A DNA stretch of 64,000 bases from positions 124,001-188,000 of the forward strand of contig BCJC01000009.1 in the NCBI GenBank assembly GCA_001600175.1, in the 5' to 3' direction. The notes under the pieces are model-generated. The model was not told the origin of the DNA. It ran no database searches and worked only from the letters and a program-made list of their open reading frames with translations. Source of the stretch: Erythrobasidium yunnanense (lineage: Eukaryota > Basidiomycota > Cystobasidiomycetes > Erythrobasidiales > Erythrobasidiaceae). The number at the start of each line of letters is the position of its first letter. Position 1 is the first letter of the stretch. Position numbers and translations under genes: made by a program. Shown in pieces: positions 34,787 to 46,760 of this stretch.

Positions 34787-37700
34787 CTAAGGTTGTTGTG
34801 CTGAATTACGTCGAGTATGAGCGAGAGGAGGTTGATTCTCGTAGCGTTGGTAGTAGGAAGGGTGGTCTACTGGGGATCTAGCAGCATCTGTAGGAGTGGA
34901 AGCTCCGCTACCGTTGACACCATGGGCCGATGATGGGAGCGTGTGCGGGACATTCGAAGCGCTAGAGCTTCGGGCAGAACTCGTATGATGTGGAGGGCGT
35001 TGGTGAGGTGGATAGCTGACGCCATCAAAGTAGGAGCCGTGAGCATAGCTAGCTGGCGACTGATTCTGATGGGGCAGGCCCGCTGGCACTTTCGTATGTG
35101 TAGCTCCATCTTGAGCTATACCGAGATTCCTACCAGCCGCGTACGAGGACGGAGGATGGTATGTCCTGGCGGACAACGGCGGCAGATCTTCGTACCTTGC
35201 CGATCTGCTGCTGTAGAAGTCTCGTGCCAGCGGAGCTTGTTGGCCGTAGCTTGGGCTATCGTACGGTGACCAGGTTCGACTAGAATGTGGAAGGGAAGGA
35301 GGAATGGTTCCGTATCTCGAGCCATTTGGCGGAGCAGTGTATGACGTATAGGCACCAGGTCTGCGCTCCGATAGCACAGAAGGAAAGGGCGACGAGAGAG
35401 GTTCACGAAGGCTGAAAGTGGGAGATCTTCGCGAATCGGAGATCGAGCGTGCATGGTGAGCTTGTTGACCGTACGTTCTAGCAGAATGAGGCGGCTGTTG
35501 GTACTGATACGAGAGGCTACGCTCGTGCTGATGGTGATGAAGAGAAGGATCGGGTGGTAAAGTCTGAGGTGAGATAGTGCGATGTAGTGGTAGAACGTCG
35601 CTAGCCCTTCTGACATGCTGCTGCATATGCGTTGCGAATCTTCTAGGTTCCGCTTCATCTTCGGTCGAGCTGTCTTCGAGAACATCGCTCGGCGTGGGCA
35701 TGCCCTGAGCTTGCTGTCCTTCCGCTCTTTGCTCGAATCGGAACGGATCGTGTGCACCTCCCTCTGCATCTGGTGCATCGTCCAGAAGGTTGTGCAGGTT
35801 CATGCCGCCTCGTGAGATTGGGACAATATTCTCCCGCTCTACCTTGCTGGTCTGCGGTGAGGAGAAGAAGCCTGCAGAAGGCTGAGCAGCATGTCCGTTC
35901 GGCTTTCCAAACACACTAGGTATCTGACGAAGGGCCTGACAGCAGGAAAGACCTCTTAGCATGCGGATGAGCGTAGCAGTATAGTCAAGACCTACATCAG
36001 GCTGTGCTTGACCGTCTTCCTCTGGCTTGGCTTCAAGACGATTTTCTGCATCCGTGACGATCTGAGCGAGTCCGAGCCTCTTGAGGTTGTTTTGGAAGAA
36101 CTGGTCAATAAGGCATCAGCTTATTATTTCTCACATGAACGCTTGCTTCTGCACTTACATTCTTGCATTGTACAGCAGTTTTACTAGGAATACCATCTGC
36201 GATAGATTGGTAATTCTTGCCATGTAGTCCCAAAAGTCTGACAAATTCGTTCTTATCTGCAACAGACCAATAGCTCGATGAATGCGGTCTGCTCCGCTTG
36301 GCTGGGCCTGCAGCACTCTTAGGTGTACTTCCGTCGAAGCTGAGATCCGTCATAGGCTCGGACATGGATGGTTTGCGCTTTTTCTTCTGTCCCAGACCTG
36401 GTGTAGACCCGTTGAGAGGATTTCTGCCCTTCAAAACGGAGCCAGGATCTGCTAAGCCTGCAAGAACGCCTAGAGCTTCCGCCGCTGCTATAGCTCCGTC
36501 TGAAGCTGGAGCTACACCGTCTTCGTTGACTGCATGCTGTGAAGGAGGTGGAGAGAGGAACCTGGCAGCCTTCTTGTTGGCGTTGCTTCGGCTGCTTGCG
36601 TGCTTGTACTCCTCTCCTAGCATCATCTTGCTAGCAGGTCTCGTTGAGCCATGTCCGTCCGATTCCGAGTTGAGTTGGTCTATAAGAGCGCGTGCAGCAG
36701 GTAGAGCGACGGCATCAACAGCCGCTGACACGGCAGCCATAGCACTACCAGGAGTCTGAGGCTCTTCATCATAATCGTCTTCCTCCATCTCATCTTCCTT
36801 AGATCGCTTGAGGTTAGATAGAAGAGAAGTGCCCTTCTTTTTATCGCCTGGAGGTCCATCATCGTCTGTACCCTTCTCGCCCAAGCCAACTTTGCGCTTT
36901 CTTTTCCCATTGACGGACCGCTTATCGACAAGAGCACGGAAGTTGATCTTCTTCTTCGAGCGATAGTAGAAAAGTACACATTGCGCAGTAGTCTTGTCAG
37001 GTAGCGAAGCGGCGATCTTGCCAAACTGTTTCGGGAAGAGTGCATAGCGTCGACAGAAGGTCGCTATCTCATCTTCTGTCCAGACGTCGGGCTTCTTGTT
37101 CAAGCCATAGTGCTCAAAGGGATCCGTTACGAGTCCTGAAGAGTCGTCATAATCTTGCAGTATGCCGTGCTCCCCTGCATCTATTGCCATGTCTGGTACG
37201 GTAGCTGTCGTTCTCATTGCGCGTAGATTTGGGTCACGCATATCTGCATCTTCGAGACTTGCTAAGATCTCCAAGAACTCGGCTTCTGAGCGAGCAGCGT
37301 CTCCGTAACCTAGAGAGCTAGCTGCGTTTCTGCGATTGGCTCTCCCTGATGGAGCTAATATGCTGGGGGTAGCTGGCGTAGCTGACAAGAATGGGAGACC
37401 GAACGGAGCTTCCATAGAAGGGGTCATGGGAGGTGCTTGAGCTGTCTGTCGTCTCTTCTGGCGAGTACGGATTTTTTCGAGCTTGTTGCAGTGTACAGAC
37501 CAATCTTGATCTAGCTCTTTATACTGTGCTCTGAGCCTGAAGATATGGTTGCCTCTCTCGATGTCCCGAGCCTGAAACTCGTCAATGAGGAAAGTCTCCA
37601 GTCTGAGATGGTTCTCGAAGACTATTTCTTTTACTTCGAGAAGATCCATCCCTTGGTATAGCTTCGGAACAGCCAGAGGTAGCTGAACCGGTGCTTTAGC

Positions 37701-40700
37701 TTTGTTATGCTTGATGATGTCGAGCGATAGATCTCCTGCAGCTGATGTAGCGCCTTTGCTGTCTTCCGCTTCGATGAGAGAGCCTAGCATCTGTACGAAG
37801 GCAGGATCGAGCTGTGGTTCGTCATCGTCTTCATCTTCCATCTCTTCGTCTTCAGAAGCCTGTTGTTCGATGGGCTCCTCCTGAGTCTCTTCCATCTGAG
37901 CTAGAACCTCGTGTTCAGTCTGCTCTTCCGTTGCTTCAGTGCCATCGAGCGGGATGTCATGTTCAGCAAGGATTGCTTCTGCAAGCGGTGAGGGAGGGTT
38001 GTCGGCAGCTTCTGTAGGTTGTTCATGCTGCTCTTGCTCTGAATCAGGCTGTTCAGGAAGGTCGATATCCATTGATGAATGTTCGATAACAGTGCCGTTT
38101 GCCGAGACATCTGCCAGCAATTCTGCTTCCTCCATCTCTACGTCGGCCTTCCCATCTGTCATCTCTGCCTCTTGAGGTTTTTCTCCCTCATCTGCGGGAG
38201 TGGAGGCTAGGTCGCCCTGTTGTACCGATGGCTGATTGTCCGTGAAGCCTTCATCCTCAGCAAGGTTGAGCTGTCTCTCACTTCCACTTCCGCTATGCCC
38301 ACTTTCAGAAGGTACCGAAGCAGCTCGAGGCGATGTTTCGGGAATGGCTGTCTCCTTTAGACCCTGCTCCTCAGGCTGAGCGATCGCTGTCGTAGTCGGA
38401 GGTGCAGAAGCTAGAGATGGCCCATCTGCCTTGCCTTTCAGGGACAATGCCTTCTCTTCGACATTCACTTCCTTCTTGAGCTCTCTTGGCGGTGTAGCTG
38501 CTTCCCGCCTATGCTCCACTTCTTCAACAACCACCTTTTCAGCCAACGCCTTGCTTCCTGGAACCCTTTCTTCAGGAAGTACTTTCGGTAGCTCTTCCAC
38601 CTTTCTCGCTTGGATATTGGGCGATTTAGGCAATGAAGGAGAAGGTGCCGAAGTCGTGCGTGGTCTTTGGTAGTTCGCTGACTGCTGTTCTTTCGGTATT
38701 GTTTCCTGAACAATGAGACATGGGCGATTTATAGCAGGCTCTATTCTTTCCAATAAAGAACGCGTGGAAGGCTGAGGCGATCCTTGTGGTTGATCCTTTG
38801 CGAAAGAAGGTGAAGAAGTAGGGTTGCTGACAGTAGGAAGGGAAGGAGAAGTCACACGACGTTCCACCGACATCCGAGTAATTTCGTTCGAGTGCAGTGT
38901 GCGGGATGAAAGATGAGGTGAGGGAGATTGTCTCGCCTGAAACGACGGAGGAGGAAAGGGAGGTTGGCTTAGACGTTCTGCGAGACTTCTGCTCGAAGAT
39001 GAGGAAGATGTGGTGGAAGTGAGGTTGAGCTCTTGTTCCCTTCGCATGGCTCGAGGAGAGGTAGGAATTGCCGGATCGTTCAGACGCTGTCGGATGATGT
39101 TGGAAGATGGGTTGGACAAGTTGAGATTGACCTTCGAGAGAGGAGGCGTGTTGGGACTAGTAGCCATTGTGTTGGGAGGGCGTAGTTCTGGATTGAGCGA
39201 ACGAGGAGATGGCAGAGGATCTGTTCGTTTGCTGGCGGACGAAGAGGATGAGGGTGGTGCCTGAGAAGGTTCTTCTTGTTGTGGTTTAGGAAACGAGATA
39301 TCGACTGGTGTCATTTTCACGTCTGCTAACTTGGAAGAGGAAGCAGAAGGTTGTTCTGCAGGCGGTCTCGTCGGGCGAGGTGACGGCGTTCTTCCCCCTC
39401 TGCTCATCCTACTACTGCTTTCATCACCATTCTTGGTAGTCAGAGAAGGAGCTGTAGATATCCTCGCTGCAAGGCTATTCTCCAGCATCTCCTGCTTGAC
39501 CTTCACTTCCTTCTCCCGCGTTTGTTTCTGCAGATCTGGATTCGACAGACGAGGCGAGGTAATGTTGTGATCTGATACCTCTCCCTCCTCTTCTTCATCG
39601 TCTTGAGGTAGTGGGGCAGGTTTTCGAGGTGGTGGTGTTCTCGGTCCGTCTTGCTCCCGCTGCTGCTGCTGGATCGTAGGCGTAGCGTTATTGCTATGCC
39701 TATCGTTGTTATATTGTGTGGAAGAAGTGCTTCTGTCATCTGCTGGCCAGCCATTACTCATTCTGTCGCTGTGCGTTGAACAGGAATCAGCACTTTTCCA
39801 TTTCCACCAACAAGAGAAGTTGAATTGGAGTGACCTAGCAGAATAGGGTTCTGATCCTCTCGAAACACTACTCCTCCTCTCACTCCCATTGCCAAATTGT
39901 AGGTTGTTTGGTCTGTTCTGAGCATAGGATGGCGGTCCTCTACTCCTTGCTTGCTGCTGCTGCTGTTGCTGGGATTCTCGCTCCTCCATCTGTTCATGAG
40001 CTCTTGTTCTTTTCCCAATTACTGTAGTTGCAGGCGGTGGTGGAGCAGGCGGTAGAGCTGTATTGGAGCTGTTGCTGGAAGAAGAAGCGGATGGACGCTC
40101 GTCGTCGTAGTATTTTGCTGGAGGCTGGACGGGTCGGTTGTTGTTGTTATACCATGAATCTCGAGTAGGGAAGCGGTCTCCGTAATCTGTGTATCCTCTA
40201 CCGCGTGCAGGTTCTCGCTCGCGGTCGCGGTCGTACCTCTCTCCTGTACCATCTCTCGGAGAGATACTTCCGCTGGGGTAGTCCGATCTTCTAGCACCGT
40301 TCATGTGCGTCTGATTCACAGGAGACAGTGAGCGAGGTCTTCCTCCATTCGAGGTCCGCCTTCCTATATCGTCTGCTCTTCTCTCAAACGACCTCTCGGG
40401 CGTCCCCGGCCCTCCAGCCTTCCTGAACGCTTGCGAGTTATTGCTAGCCTTCCATCTTGCACTCATAGGTGGGCTATTCTCCCTTCCATTGGTGGTGTAG
40501 TCCTTCGTTGTGGACGATGAAAAGCTGTCTCCTCTAGCTCTCGGTCGTTCTCTGCTGTCTCGCTCTGAGTAGACTGAGTCTTGTCGTGTATCTCGTTCTC
40601 GTGGATCGCGGACTGAACGTGCGTCTCTCTGCTGAGTAAAAGATGGCCTCTCTCGCTGTTCGGGAGGGACGGACGAGGCATAGTAGCTGGGTCTGCGGGC

Positions 40701-40981
40701 GTAGCGGCTGCATGGAACACCATATATCAACACTATACTTCATTAGAATCCACTCAATGCAGCTCACTCGTCTTCGAACGACGGCCTGCGATGATTAGGC
40801 AGCCTGTAGACCCCAAGTCCCAGACGGGTCGCAATCAGTCAGCAAGACTTGCAACATACTTTAAGTTGATGTATGCACACCTCTCTCTGTCTCTATACCC
40901 ATCTCGCTCCCTCTGCGGCGGCCCTCTGTCCCGCTGGTCTCGCCTGCTGCTACCGCCAGCAGAGTAGGGAGCATGGTCCAT
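34787..40981 (-). CDS. snt1: Snt1/NCoR-like SANT-domain corepressor
   Basis: ATG 40981 (MDHAPYSAGGSSRRDQRDRG) joins through two short exons to the long exon 40710-36160, then to exons 36110-35990 and 35940-34787. The protein is near 2,000 residues. The first 900 are Arg/Ser/Pro-rich disorder, then acidic. A helical block starts at KLYQGMDLLEVKEIVFENHL. SANT 1 reads KPDVWTEDEIATFCRRYALFPKQFGKIAASL with a YYRSKKK end. SANT 2 reads SYWSVADKNEFVRLLGLHGKNYQSIADG and continues FFQNNLKRLGL after an intron. A His/Ser/Tyr-rich tail ends it. Snt1 scaffolds the Set3 histone deacetylase complex and is related to animal NCoR/SMRT. An in-frame intron near 39850-39778 is likely. Confidence 0.88.
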
Positions 40982-41506
40982 TTGCGAGTGCGAGTGCGAC
41001 CAGACGTCGCTGATAGGGCGTGCCAGTTTGAAGGTATATTATTGATTACTTCTAGCTATCTGTGCGCTCTCTTGCCTGCTCTCGCTGCCTCTCTGCCCTG
41101 TTGGGTGATTCCTGCGCTTGACCCATCAAAGGGATGTTGGCGATGTCGGAGTGTGTAATGTATATTGTATGTTGGTGTGTATTGCTGTCTTGCTCTGTTC
41201 TGCGCCTCTCCTTTCACTTTCGAGACTTTGCGAGCATCGTCGAGGTTGGGTAGAGCTGACCCATCAATTGAGAGGTGTGAACGACTATGATTGCTTTTGA
41301 TGGCGACAACAAAGAGAGTAGAGCTACATTGTACACCACACTGCGTTCTGCCCTACGAACGAGATATCCCATGCTTTGTGAGGTTGACCTGAAGCCTGGG
41401 CCGGCGACGGTGATTGCCTCGATGGAGATGGATGGTCGTACATCGTTTAGTTGATCATGTGGTGTCGTCCCTGCAGACTTGCGACTGATTCGCTTCTATG
41501 CTGTCC
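40982..41506. other. Intergenic
   Basis: SNT1 promoter side. Short open frames only. Confidence 0.4.
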
Positions 41507-41932
41507 TCAGACTAGTCTTTCAGGCGTCGTCGATGTCGCTGGCAATTCCTGGCTGGAAGATGACTGCATATTCATATTCCGCCTATCTCTTCTCGCTAAT
41601 CGTTCCTCTTTGAGTTTTGCCAGTTGCTGCTTGAGCTCGCTCTCCGTTTCAGACAGTTTCTGCGTAATCCTCGTCAGGACATGCATTTGATCTAGATCTT
41701 TGCGCGCACAATGTCTGCTTTTTCAGGCTGCAAGTAGGCATCTCGTAGGGGGTAGATGTACTGCAGAAGCACCACCGTAAAAGCATCAGCTTGATTCCAA
41801 GTGATGCAGGATGGTCGGGCGTGAGTTATTCACCTTGTTGTACCAGTCTGGGTCGCCGTAGTGAGCCATGATCAAGATGGGGAAGAAGACATACATCCCA
41901 AACCGAAACAACTCGAGCTTCGGACCGGCCAT
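41507..41932 (-). CDS. pet100: Cytochrome c oxidase assembly protein Pet100
   Basis: Three short exons, none long enough to stand out alone. Exon 1 from 41932 gives MAGPKLELFRFGMYVFFPIL, the Pet100 start (K-L-E-x-F-R plus one membrane helix), and DPDWYNK. Exon 2 gives YIYPLRDAYLQPEKADI. A 50-base intron (GTGCGC..ACGCAG with a CTGAC branch) leads to KLSETESELKQQLAKLKEER and a polar end at 41507. Human PET100 has the same order: membrane helix, PPEK, then a Glu/Lys/Arg helix. It acts in the mitochondrial inner membrane in complex IV assembly. About 100 residues, as usual. Confidence 0.82.
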
Positions 41933-42350
41933 GGTATCGTCACTCTCACTCTCAAATTGTCAGAATGACGAGATGCTCCTTGGCTTCGGACGACTTCTTC
42001 TCCTTTTCAACGCTTTCCTGATGCAAGATTAGACCATCGAGAGTGCCAGCAATGCTTCTATCTCCTCTCCATCTGTCCGTGCTCCCAGCTCGTCCTCCCG
42101 GTCCTCGAACTCCTTCTTGCCGTGCAATCTTTCAAGCAGCCCTTTGATGCTGGGCCCCCTTCTACCTATCGGCCCTTTGATCTGGCACAAGGCCTCTTAG
42201 AAGCTGTCTTTCTGCGTCTCTGCGTATCTCTCTCTCTGTCCCTAAAGCTGCTCCGGTCCGATCATCTCGATTGGTGGATACATCGCAACACACATGCACC
42301 AACCCCCGAATACGCAAACTCTCTCATCACTCAGTCAGTGTAGGAGCAGC
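41933..42350. other. Left edge of the array, with a block shared with 43360-43440
   Basis: PET100 promoter and leader of array member 1. Bases 42124-42200 resemble 43362-43440 (see repeat entries). Confidence 0.55.
42124..42200. repeat. Array upstream block, copy before member 1
   Basis: Shares TTTCAAG, TTGATGCTGG/TCGATGCTGG, CCCCCTTCT and TCGGCCCTTTG with the block at 43362-43440, at about 75% identity by eye. Confidence 0.7.
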
Positions 42351-43157
42351 ATGTCTCGACCATCCAGCTCCCATACTCCCATCAAGGTCAGCTATGCCGA
42401 CGACAGCAACTGCCAGCTCAGATATTCATACAACGACCCGCTTATCAACGACAACGACTACTATATGGCTCGACGATACGACGCTCGAGTAGTCTATATT
42501 GTCGAATCTCAGTACACCTGCCAAGCTCTCCTCGAATGGGACAGCAGACGAGCTCGTCTCGATCGCAAGGTTTTCGGTCCCAAAAGCAAGTATCATCTTC
42601 CTCAGGGAGACAGGGGAGACTGGCGACCTGTCGCTGTCTGGAGTCTCATTCTCGTATACCACATGGCGGCCCATCCCAAGGTCGACTTCGACTTGGGCGC
42701 CGTCCCTCATCTCTGTGTGGATGAAGAAAACAGATGCATCTGGGCACCACAACCTTTTACACGCATCGTACCAGCCAAAGATATAGTCATTCTCACGGCT
42801 CCTCCTACTACTAGGACGACGACTTACAATAAACGTCCTATCACCATCTACAAAGCTATCATACCCTCTCGAGAATGGCGCACTGGCCGTTCTGGCTTCA
42901 AACAAGACAACAACTCGATGATCGTTATAGACGATAAGCCGTACCTGGGCAGATACACCGAGTCACAAGCTTTTCCCGTAGTCAGAACAGCCTCGGGCAG
43001 GACGACGACTGCCTCACATGGCAGGAATATCATAGGGAACAATCCCACACCTCCGTTACGCGCACGATTAAGATTGGGAAAACACGCTCGAAAAGAGAGG
43101 AGAGGAGAGGTGCAGGCGGGTGAGGATAGCAATATCCGAACTTCTAGAAGCGACTGA
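42351..43157 (+). CDS. Array member 1 (type I)
   Basis: ATG 42351 (MSRPSSSHTPIKVSYADDSN), 268 residues. Core reads YSYNDPLI, VYIVESQYTCQALLEWDSRR, ARLDRK, KYHLPQ, then IWAPQPFTRIVPAKDIVIL and IYKAIIPSREW. The tail is Arg/Gly-rich. It is nearest in sequence to member 2, and the two also share 5' flank. No function can be assigned. Confidence 0.78.
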   Translation: MSRPSSSHTPIKVSYADDSNCQLRYSYNDPLINDNDYYMARRYDARVVYIVESQYTCQALLEWDSRRARLDRKVFGPKSKYHLPQGDRGDWRPVAVWSLILVYHMAAHPKVDFDLGAVPHLCVDEENRCIWAPQPFTRIVPAKDIVILTAPPTTRTTTYNKRPITIYKAIIPSREWRTGRSGFKQDNNSMIVIDDKPYLGRYTESQAFPVVRTASGRTTTASHGRNIIGNNPTPPLRARLRLGKHARKERRGEVQAGEDSNIRTSRSD

Positions 43158-43361
43158 GGAGCAGTGGCAAGCGTCTCGGCTCCTAGTCGCTGCAACGTCA
43201 GTTTCCATCATATCCCGTCCAGCTCGAAAGAAATTTCCTTGGTTTGCTTCGACGAGCATTCGGGTTTATCAGCACCTCTTCGATGGTATTGGGCAGCTCA
43301 CACACTCCCCGTGCGCGTCAGTGTACCATCTCGCGTTCTGCCACTCCACTCCACTCCATGC

Positions 43362-43440
43362 AGCCTTTCAAGCGACCTTTCGATGCTGGTCCCCCTTCTA
43401 AGTTTTCGGCCCTTTGGCATCTGGCCAAATCGCCATGTTC
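43362..43440. repeat. Array upstream block, copy before member 2
   Basis: Counterpart of 42124-42200. The duplicated unit therefore reaches at least 200 bases upstream of the coding start. Confidence 0.7.
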
Positions 43441-43626
43441 AACGTTCACGTCTCCTGGCCAAGGCTTTCTCTCGTACCTCACACGCTATCTCGCATCGAT
43501 CATCAAGCCATTGAACTGGCTCACAGATCGCACAACGCCTAATACGCAACTTCACAAACATCAGCTCCCTTCACTGCACTGCTCTGCTCAGTCTACCAAG
43601 TCTGAGCTCGGAAAAAAGGACCAAAC

Positions 43627-44418
43627 ATGCCTCAAGCAACCAACTCGAATTGCCCTGTCAAAGTCAGCTATGCCGACGACAGCAACTGCCAGCTCAAGTA
43701 CTCCTATAACGATGCAACCATCAATCAGGACTTCTACATTACCCGCAGGTACGATTCACGTGTGTACATCATCGAATCCCAGTACAGTCTTGAAACTCTT
43801 CTCGAATGGGACAGCAGACGCGCTCGTCTCGATCGCAAACTGCGAGGCAAAAGTAGCCGCTATTGGCTTCCACGCGGCCCCAAAGCAGAAGAGTGGAGAC
43901 CTATCGACTTGTTCACTCTAAACAAGGTACAATCCCTGGCCCTGCGGGAGAAAGGTATTGGTAATTCGTGGTCCAGGCTCCGTCTTGGGATAGACGATAT
44001 CGAGCGTACCATATGGGTCAAACAGCCATTTACGCGAATCCAACCCGCAAAAGACATCGTCTTCATTCTCAACACACGTGAATTTAACCCAAAATATGGA
44101 ATCATCGATACATACAAAGCCATCATGCCATTGCAAGAGTGGCTCACGAATGCACCCAGCAAACATGGATACGTGTACGCTCAGGAACTAGTGGCCGATA
44201 AGAAAGACGGCTACGGTGGTGGATATAGAGAGACGGTAGCTTGGTCGAAAACTTGGCTGGAGAAGGAAGCAGCACGCACAGGCAGCATTGTTTGGAGTAG
44301 GATACTTGCGGGACGACCCTTGTCTCGATCAATACCCGGTAGCGACGCCGGCGGACACTGTAAGATTGGCAAGTCTGCGACGCATACTTCCAGCTCCAGC
44401 TCCAGCTCCGGCTTCTGA
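43627..44418 (+). CDS. Array member 2 (type I)
   Basis: ATG 43627 (MPQATNSNCPVKVSYADDSN), 263 residues. Core: YSYNDATI, VYIIESQYSLETLLEWDSRR, ARLDRK, YWLPRG, IWVKQPFTRIQPAKDIVFIL, TYKAIMPLQEW. The start VKVSYADDSNCQL is nearly the same as in member 1, while the middle third is quite different. The tail ends in eight serines encoded by a TCCAGC repeat. Confidence 0.78.
   Translation: MPQATNSNCPVKVSYADDSNCQLKYSYNDATINQDFYITRRYDSRVYIIESQYSLETLLEWDSRRARLDRKLRGKSSRYWLPRGPKAEEWRPIDLFTLNKVQSLALREKGIGNSWSRLRLGIDDIERTIWVKQPFTRIQPAKDIVFILNTREFNPKYGIIDTYKAIMPLQEWLTNAPSKHGYVYAQELVADKKDGYGGGYRETVAWSKTWLEKEAARTGSIVWSRILAGRPLSRSIPGSDAGGHCKIGKSATHTSSSSSSSGF
44388..44414. repeat. (TCCAGC)n coding microsatellite
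   Basis: Four units encode the poly-Ser tail of member 2. Confidence 0.85.
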
Positions 44419-44883
44419 AATGCGTTCCCAGAAGTCATTTCAACAAGGTATTTGGCACATCCCACCCCACTCCCGCAATCTGTGTTCAGAGGATACTCCA
44501 TACCAAAACCCTAGAATGGATACTTTCTGCGTCGTTTCCAGTCTGCATGCTCATGCTTCGGTCACACTACCCACACAATCCACCTGGTCGTCTATATGAT
44601 ACATGTCTGCATCCTCAGTCCTGGCACCAGAGATCGTCATGGCTGAAATGCAAGTCTAAACCCCCTTGAATGGCTTCCTTTCAAGCAAGACCCATTCAAT
44701 CATAAGCCCAACTATCGGCTACAGCCTCTTCAACGGATTGTAAGCAGCTGGAGATGATAATGCGAGCGCGCCTCAGCTAGCTCGACGTCCGGCTGTCACG
44801 ACACGGTAGCAGAAACAATTGGGTCGCATCAACAACAGCCAGCGACAGTATCGGTCACAGACAGCAGTCCATCCACCAACGTC
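44419..44883. other. Spacer between members 2 and 3
   Basis: No open frame with family motifs. Promoter and 3' flank. Confidence 0.4.
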
Positions 44884-45655
44884 ATGCCCCGCCGCCTCCT
44901 CGACAAGCTGCGAGCCAAGCCACTCACCACCTCTGCCTCAACTCCTCCGCCTGCTGCACATGCAGCTGACAAAGTCAGCATCCTAGACGATGACAACTAC
45001 AAGCATTCGTATTTCTTCAACGACCCTACAGTGAGCGACATGATCTACTCGACCGTCACCCCCTTTGTCAAAAGTCTACATTATCGAATCGCGCTACAGC
45101 GTCGATTCGCTCCGAGAATGGGGTAGCAGGTACGCTCGTTGGGACCGCAAACGACACCCTAAAGGAGATGGGATGTATGCACTTCCGCGTGGTCAAAAGG
45201 CAGGGTACAAACCTATTGATGCCGTATTCCAAGCGAATGTACGAGACGTCGGAAAGAGACACTTTGAGAAGCAGATCCTTCCTGGCTTTCATGTAGATCG
45301 CAAGAATAACAAGATATGGACTACCCTACCGGAAACAAGGATCATTCCCGTGAAGGAGGTCGTCCTCGTATACACTCAACCGGCACTCAACATGCTCTAT
45401 GGCCCACGGAGGATCAGAGCTATCATATCGCGGGCAGACTGGATCGCGGCAAGGCATGATTTCAAGCTACTTTCAGAGGAGGACGAAATTATCGAAAGCA
45501 AGAAAGCATCGTGGATAGACGGACTCGCTGTTCCGAAGCCGCAGCTGTCGCCATCCGGTGCGAGACGAAGTAATTTTGCAAAGAGTATCACGTCGAGCTC
45601 GTCGAACGATACGATGAAAACTGCACGAACATCTTTCACACATAGGAGTTCATGA
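44884..45655 (+). pseudogene. Array member 3 (type I), one frame break
   Basis: ATG 44884 (MPRRLLDKLRAKPLTTSAST) runs through KVSILDDDNYKHSYFFNDPT. Near 45060, at a run of five C, the frame shifts. From 45065 the +1-shifted frame gives SKVYIIESRYSVDSLREWGS, ARWDRKRH, IWTTLPETRIIPVKEVVLVY and IRAIISRADW to 45655. A single one-base change accounts for it. It is either a decayed copy or a base-calling slip in the C run. Confidence 0.6.
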
Positions 45656-46105
45656 TAGCCTCGGGGGAGATCGAAATATGCGACGAGCTAGAGGTCGCGC
45701 AAAGGTCCTTGATCTTCACCATGAGCTCGTGGATGTTCACCGTGAGCTCGTCAACTGGACACCTTGCACGCTGCACACCTCTATGCCCCAAGCAAGGACA
45801 AGCAATCACACCCTTTCCGCTGGCACCTTACGCGGCCTGAAAGGGGGCAATCTAGAAAGGAGCCTGGCGAGAGGCTGGGGCAGCAGACTGGCCGCTCGCT
45901 GACAGCTGGTCTAGCACTCTTTTCTTGAAATAAGTACAACGACAGCTGCTTCCTTAGGTCATACGAGGCATTCAGTGAAGTAAGTCTGCGCAACTCATGG
46001 CTAATCTGCGGCTCGAGCTTGGGTACGGTGTGGTCTGACTCATCTCATCTCCATCCTCAGCAACTCGCATCTTGTCCACCGCTCATCTAGTCATCAGACT
46101 CAACT
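45656..46105. other. Spacer between members 3 and 4
   Basis: Includes a short direct repeat near 45715-45755 (TTCACC.TGAGCTCGT twice). No gene. Confidence 0.45.
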
Positions 46106-46760
46106 ATGCTTACCTCACTACGAAAGAGGGCGATAACTTCCAAGACGCCTGTCTCGTATGCAACTCAGCAAGACAAGTACGAATACAGGCACGACCCGCA
46201 GGTAAAGTTGTTGGCAAGGGAGGGCGGCGAGGAAATGTATGGCGCATGTTACGTCGTCGAGTCTTGCTACAGCCGCGACACCTTGCAGGAGTGGGAAGGC
46301 AGCCATCCACGCCTTCGACAGAAGCTGCACATGAAATCAAAGTATACGCTGCCGGCACCTGGACCTTATCAAGTCATCGATGTCTTGTTTTCGTTCCGAA
46401 GTCACCCGGCTCGTCGAAGCTGGCCATGGTCCCTATGGCTTGGCCAGAGACATAAAGGACGGACGTCCCTACACGACTTATCCGGGGGTCAAGTTCATCC
46501 TAATAAATGGTGCTTCAACATATCGCGGAACAAGTCCCGATAAGCCTTACAGGAAGTTCATCAAAGCAGTATTCTCGCTCGCTCCTCTAGCTCAAGAAAT
46601 GAAGTTGCCTGCCTGGGTAGATGACCGCTTGGCTGCAGCTGGACTCATCGGATTAGCTCTGCACAGCGGCGGTCAGGCCTCTGATGGCGCTGTCAGAAAC
46701 AGGAGTGCATCATCTGGAGAAAGTACGAAGATGGCGTCACGCAAGGGATCTTCTGCTTGA
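46106..46760 (+). pseudogene. Array member 4 (type II), one frame break
   Basis: ATG 46106 (MLTSLRKRAITSKTPVSYAT) gives CYVVESCYSRDTLQEWEGSH, RLRQKLHMKSKYTLP and PYQVIDVLFSF. Near 46390-46400 the frame shifts; the continuing frame reads PYGLARD, TYPGVKFILING, FIKAVF and a tail STKMASRKGSSA ending at 46760. One single-base change would account for it. Type II features (PYGL, TYPGV) link it with members 8 and 9. Confidence 0.6.

Noticed and set aside
36298-39570. Long antisense open frames across SNT1
   Set aside because: They mirror the Ser/Pro-rich coding bias of SNT1 and have no domain of their own.
42122-42343. Open frame in the leader of array member 1
   Set aside because: The related block before member 2 begins with ATG but here the codon is GTG, and the frames diverge quickly. 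Treated as duplicated non-coding DNA.
45065-45655. Separate gene starting inside array member 3
   Set aside because: It begins in the middle of the family core; the missing N-terminal part lies just upstream in another frame, so it is one broken member.
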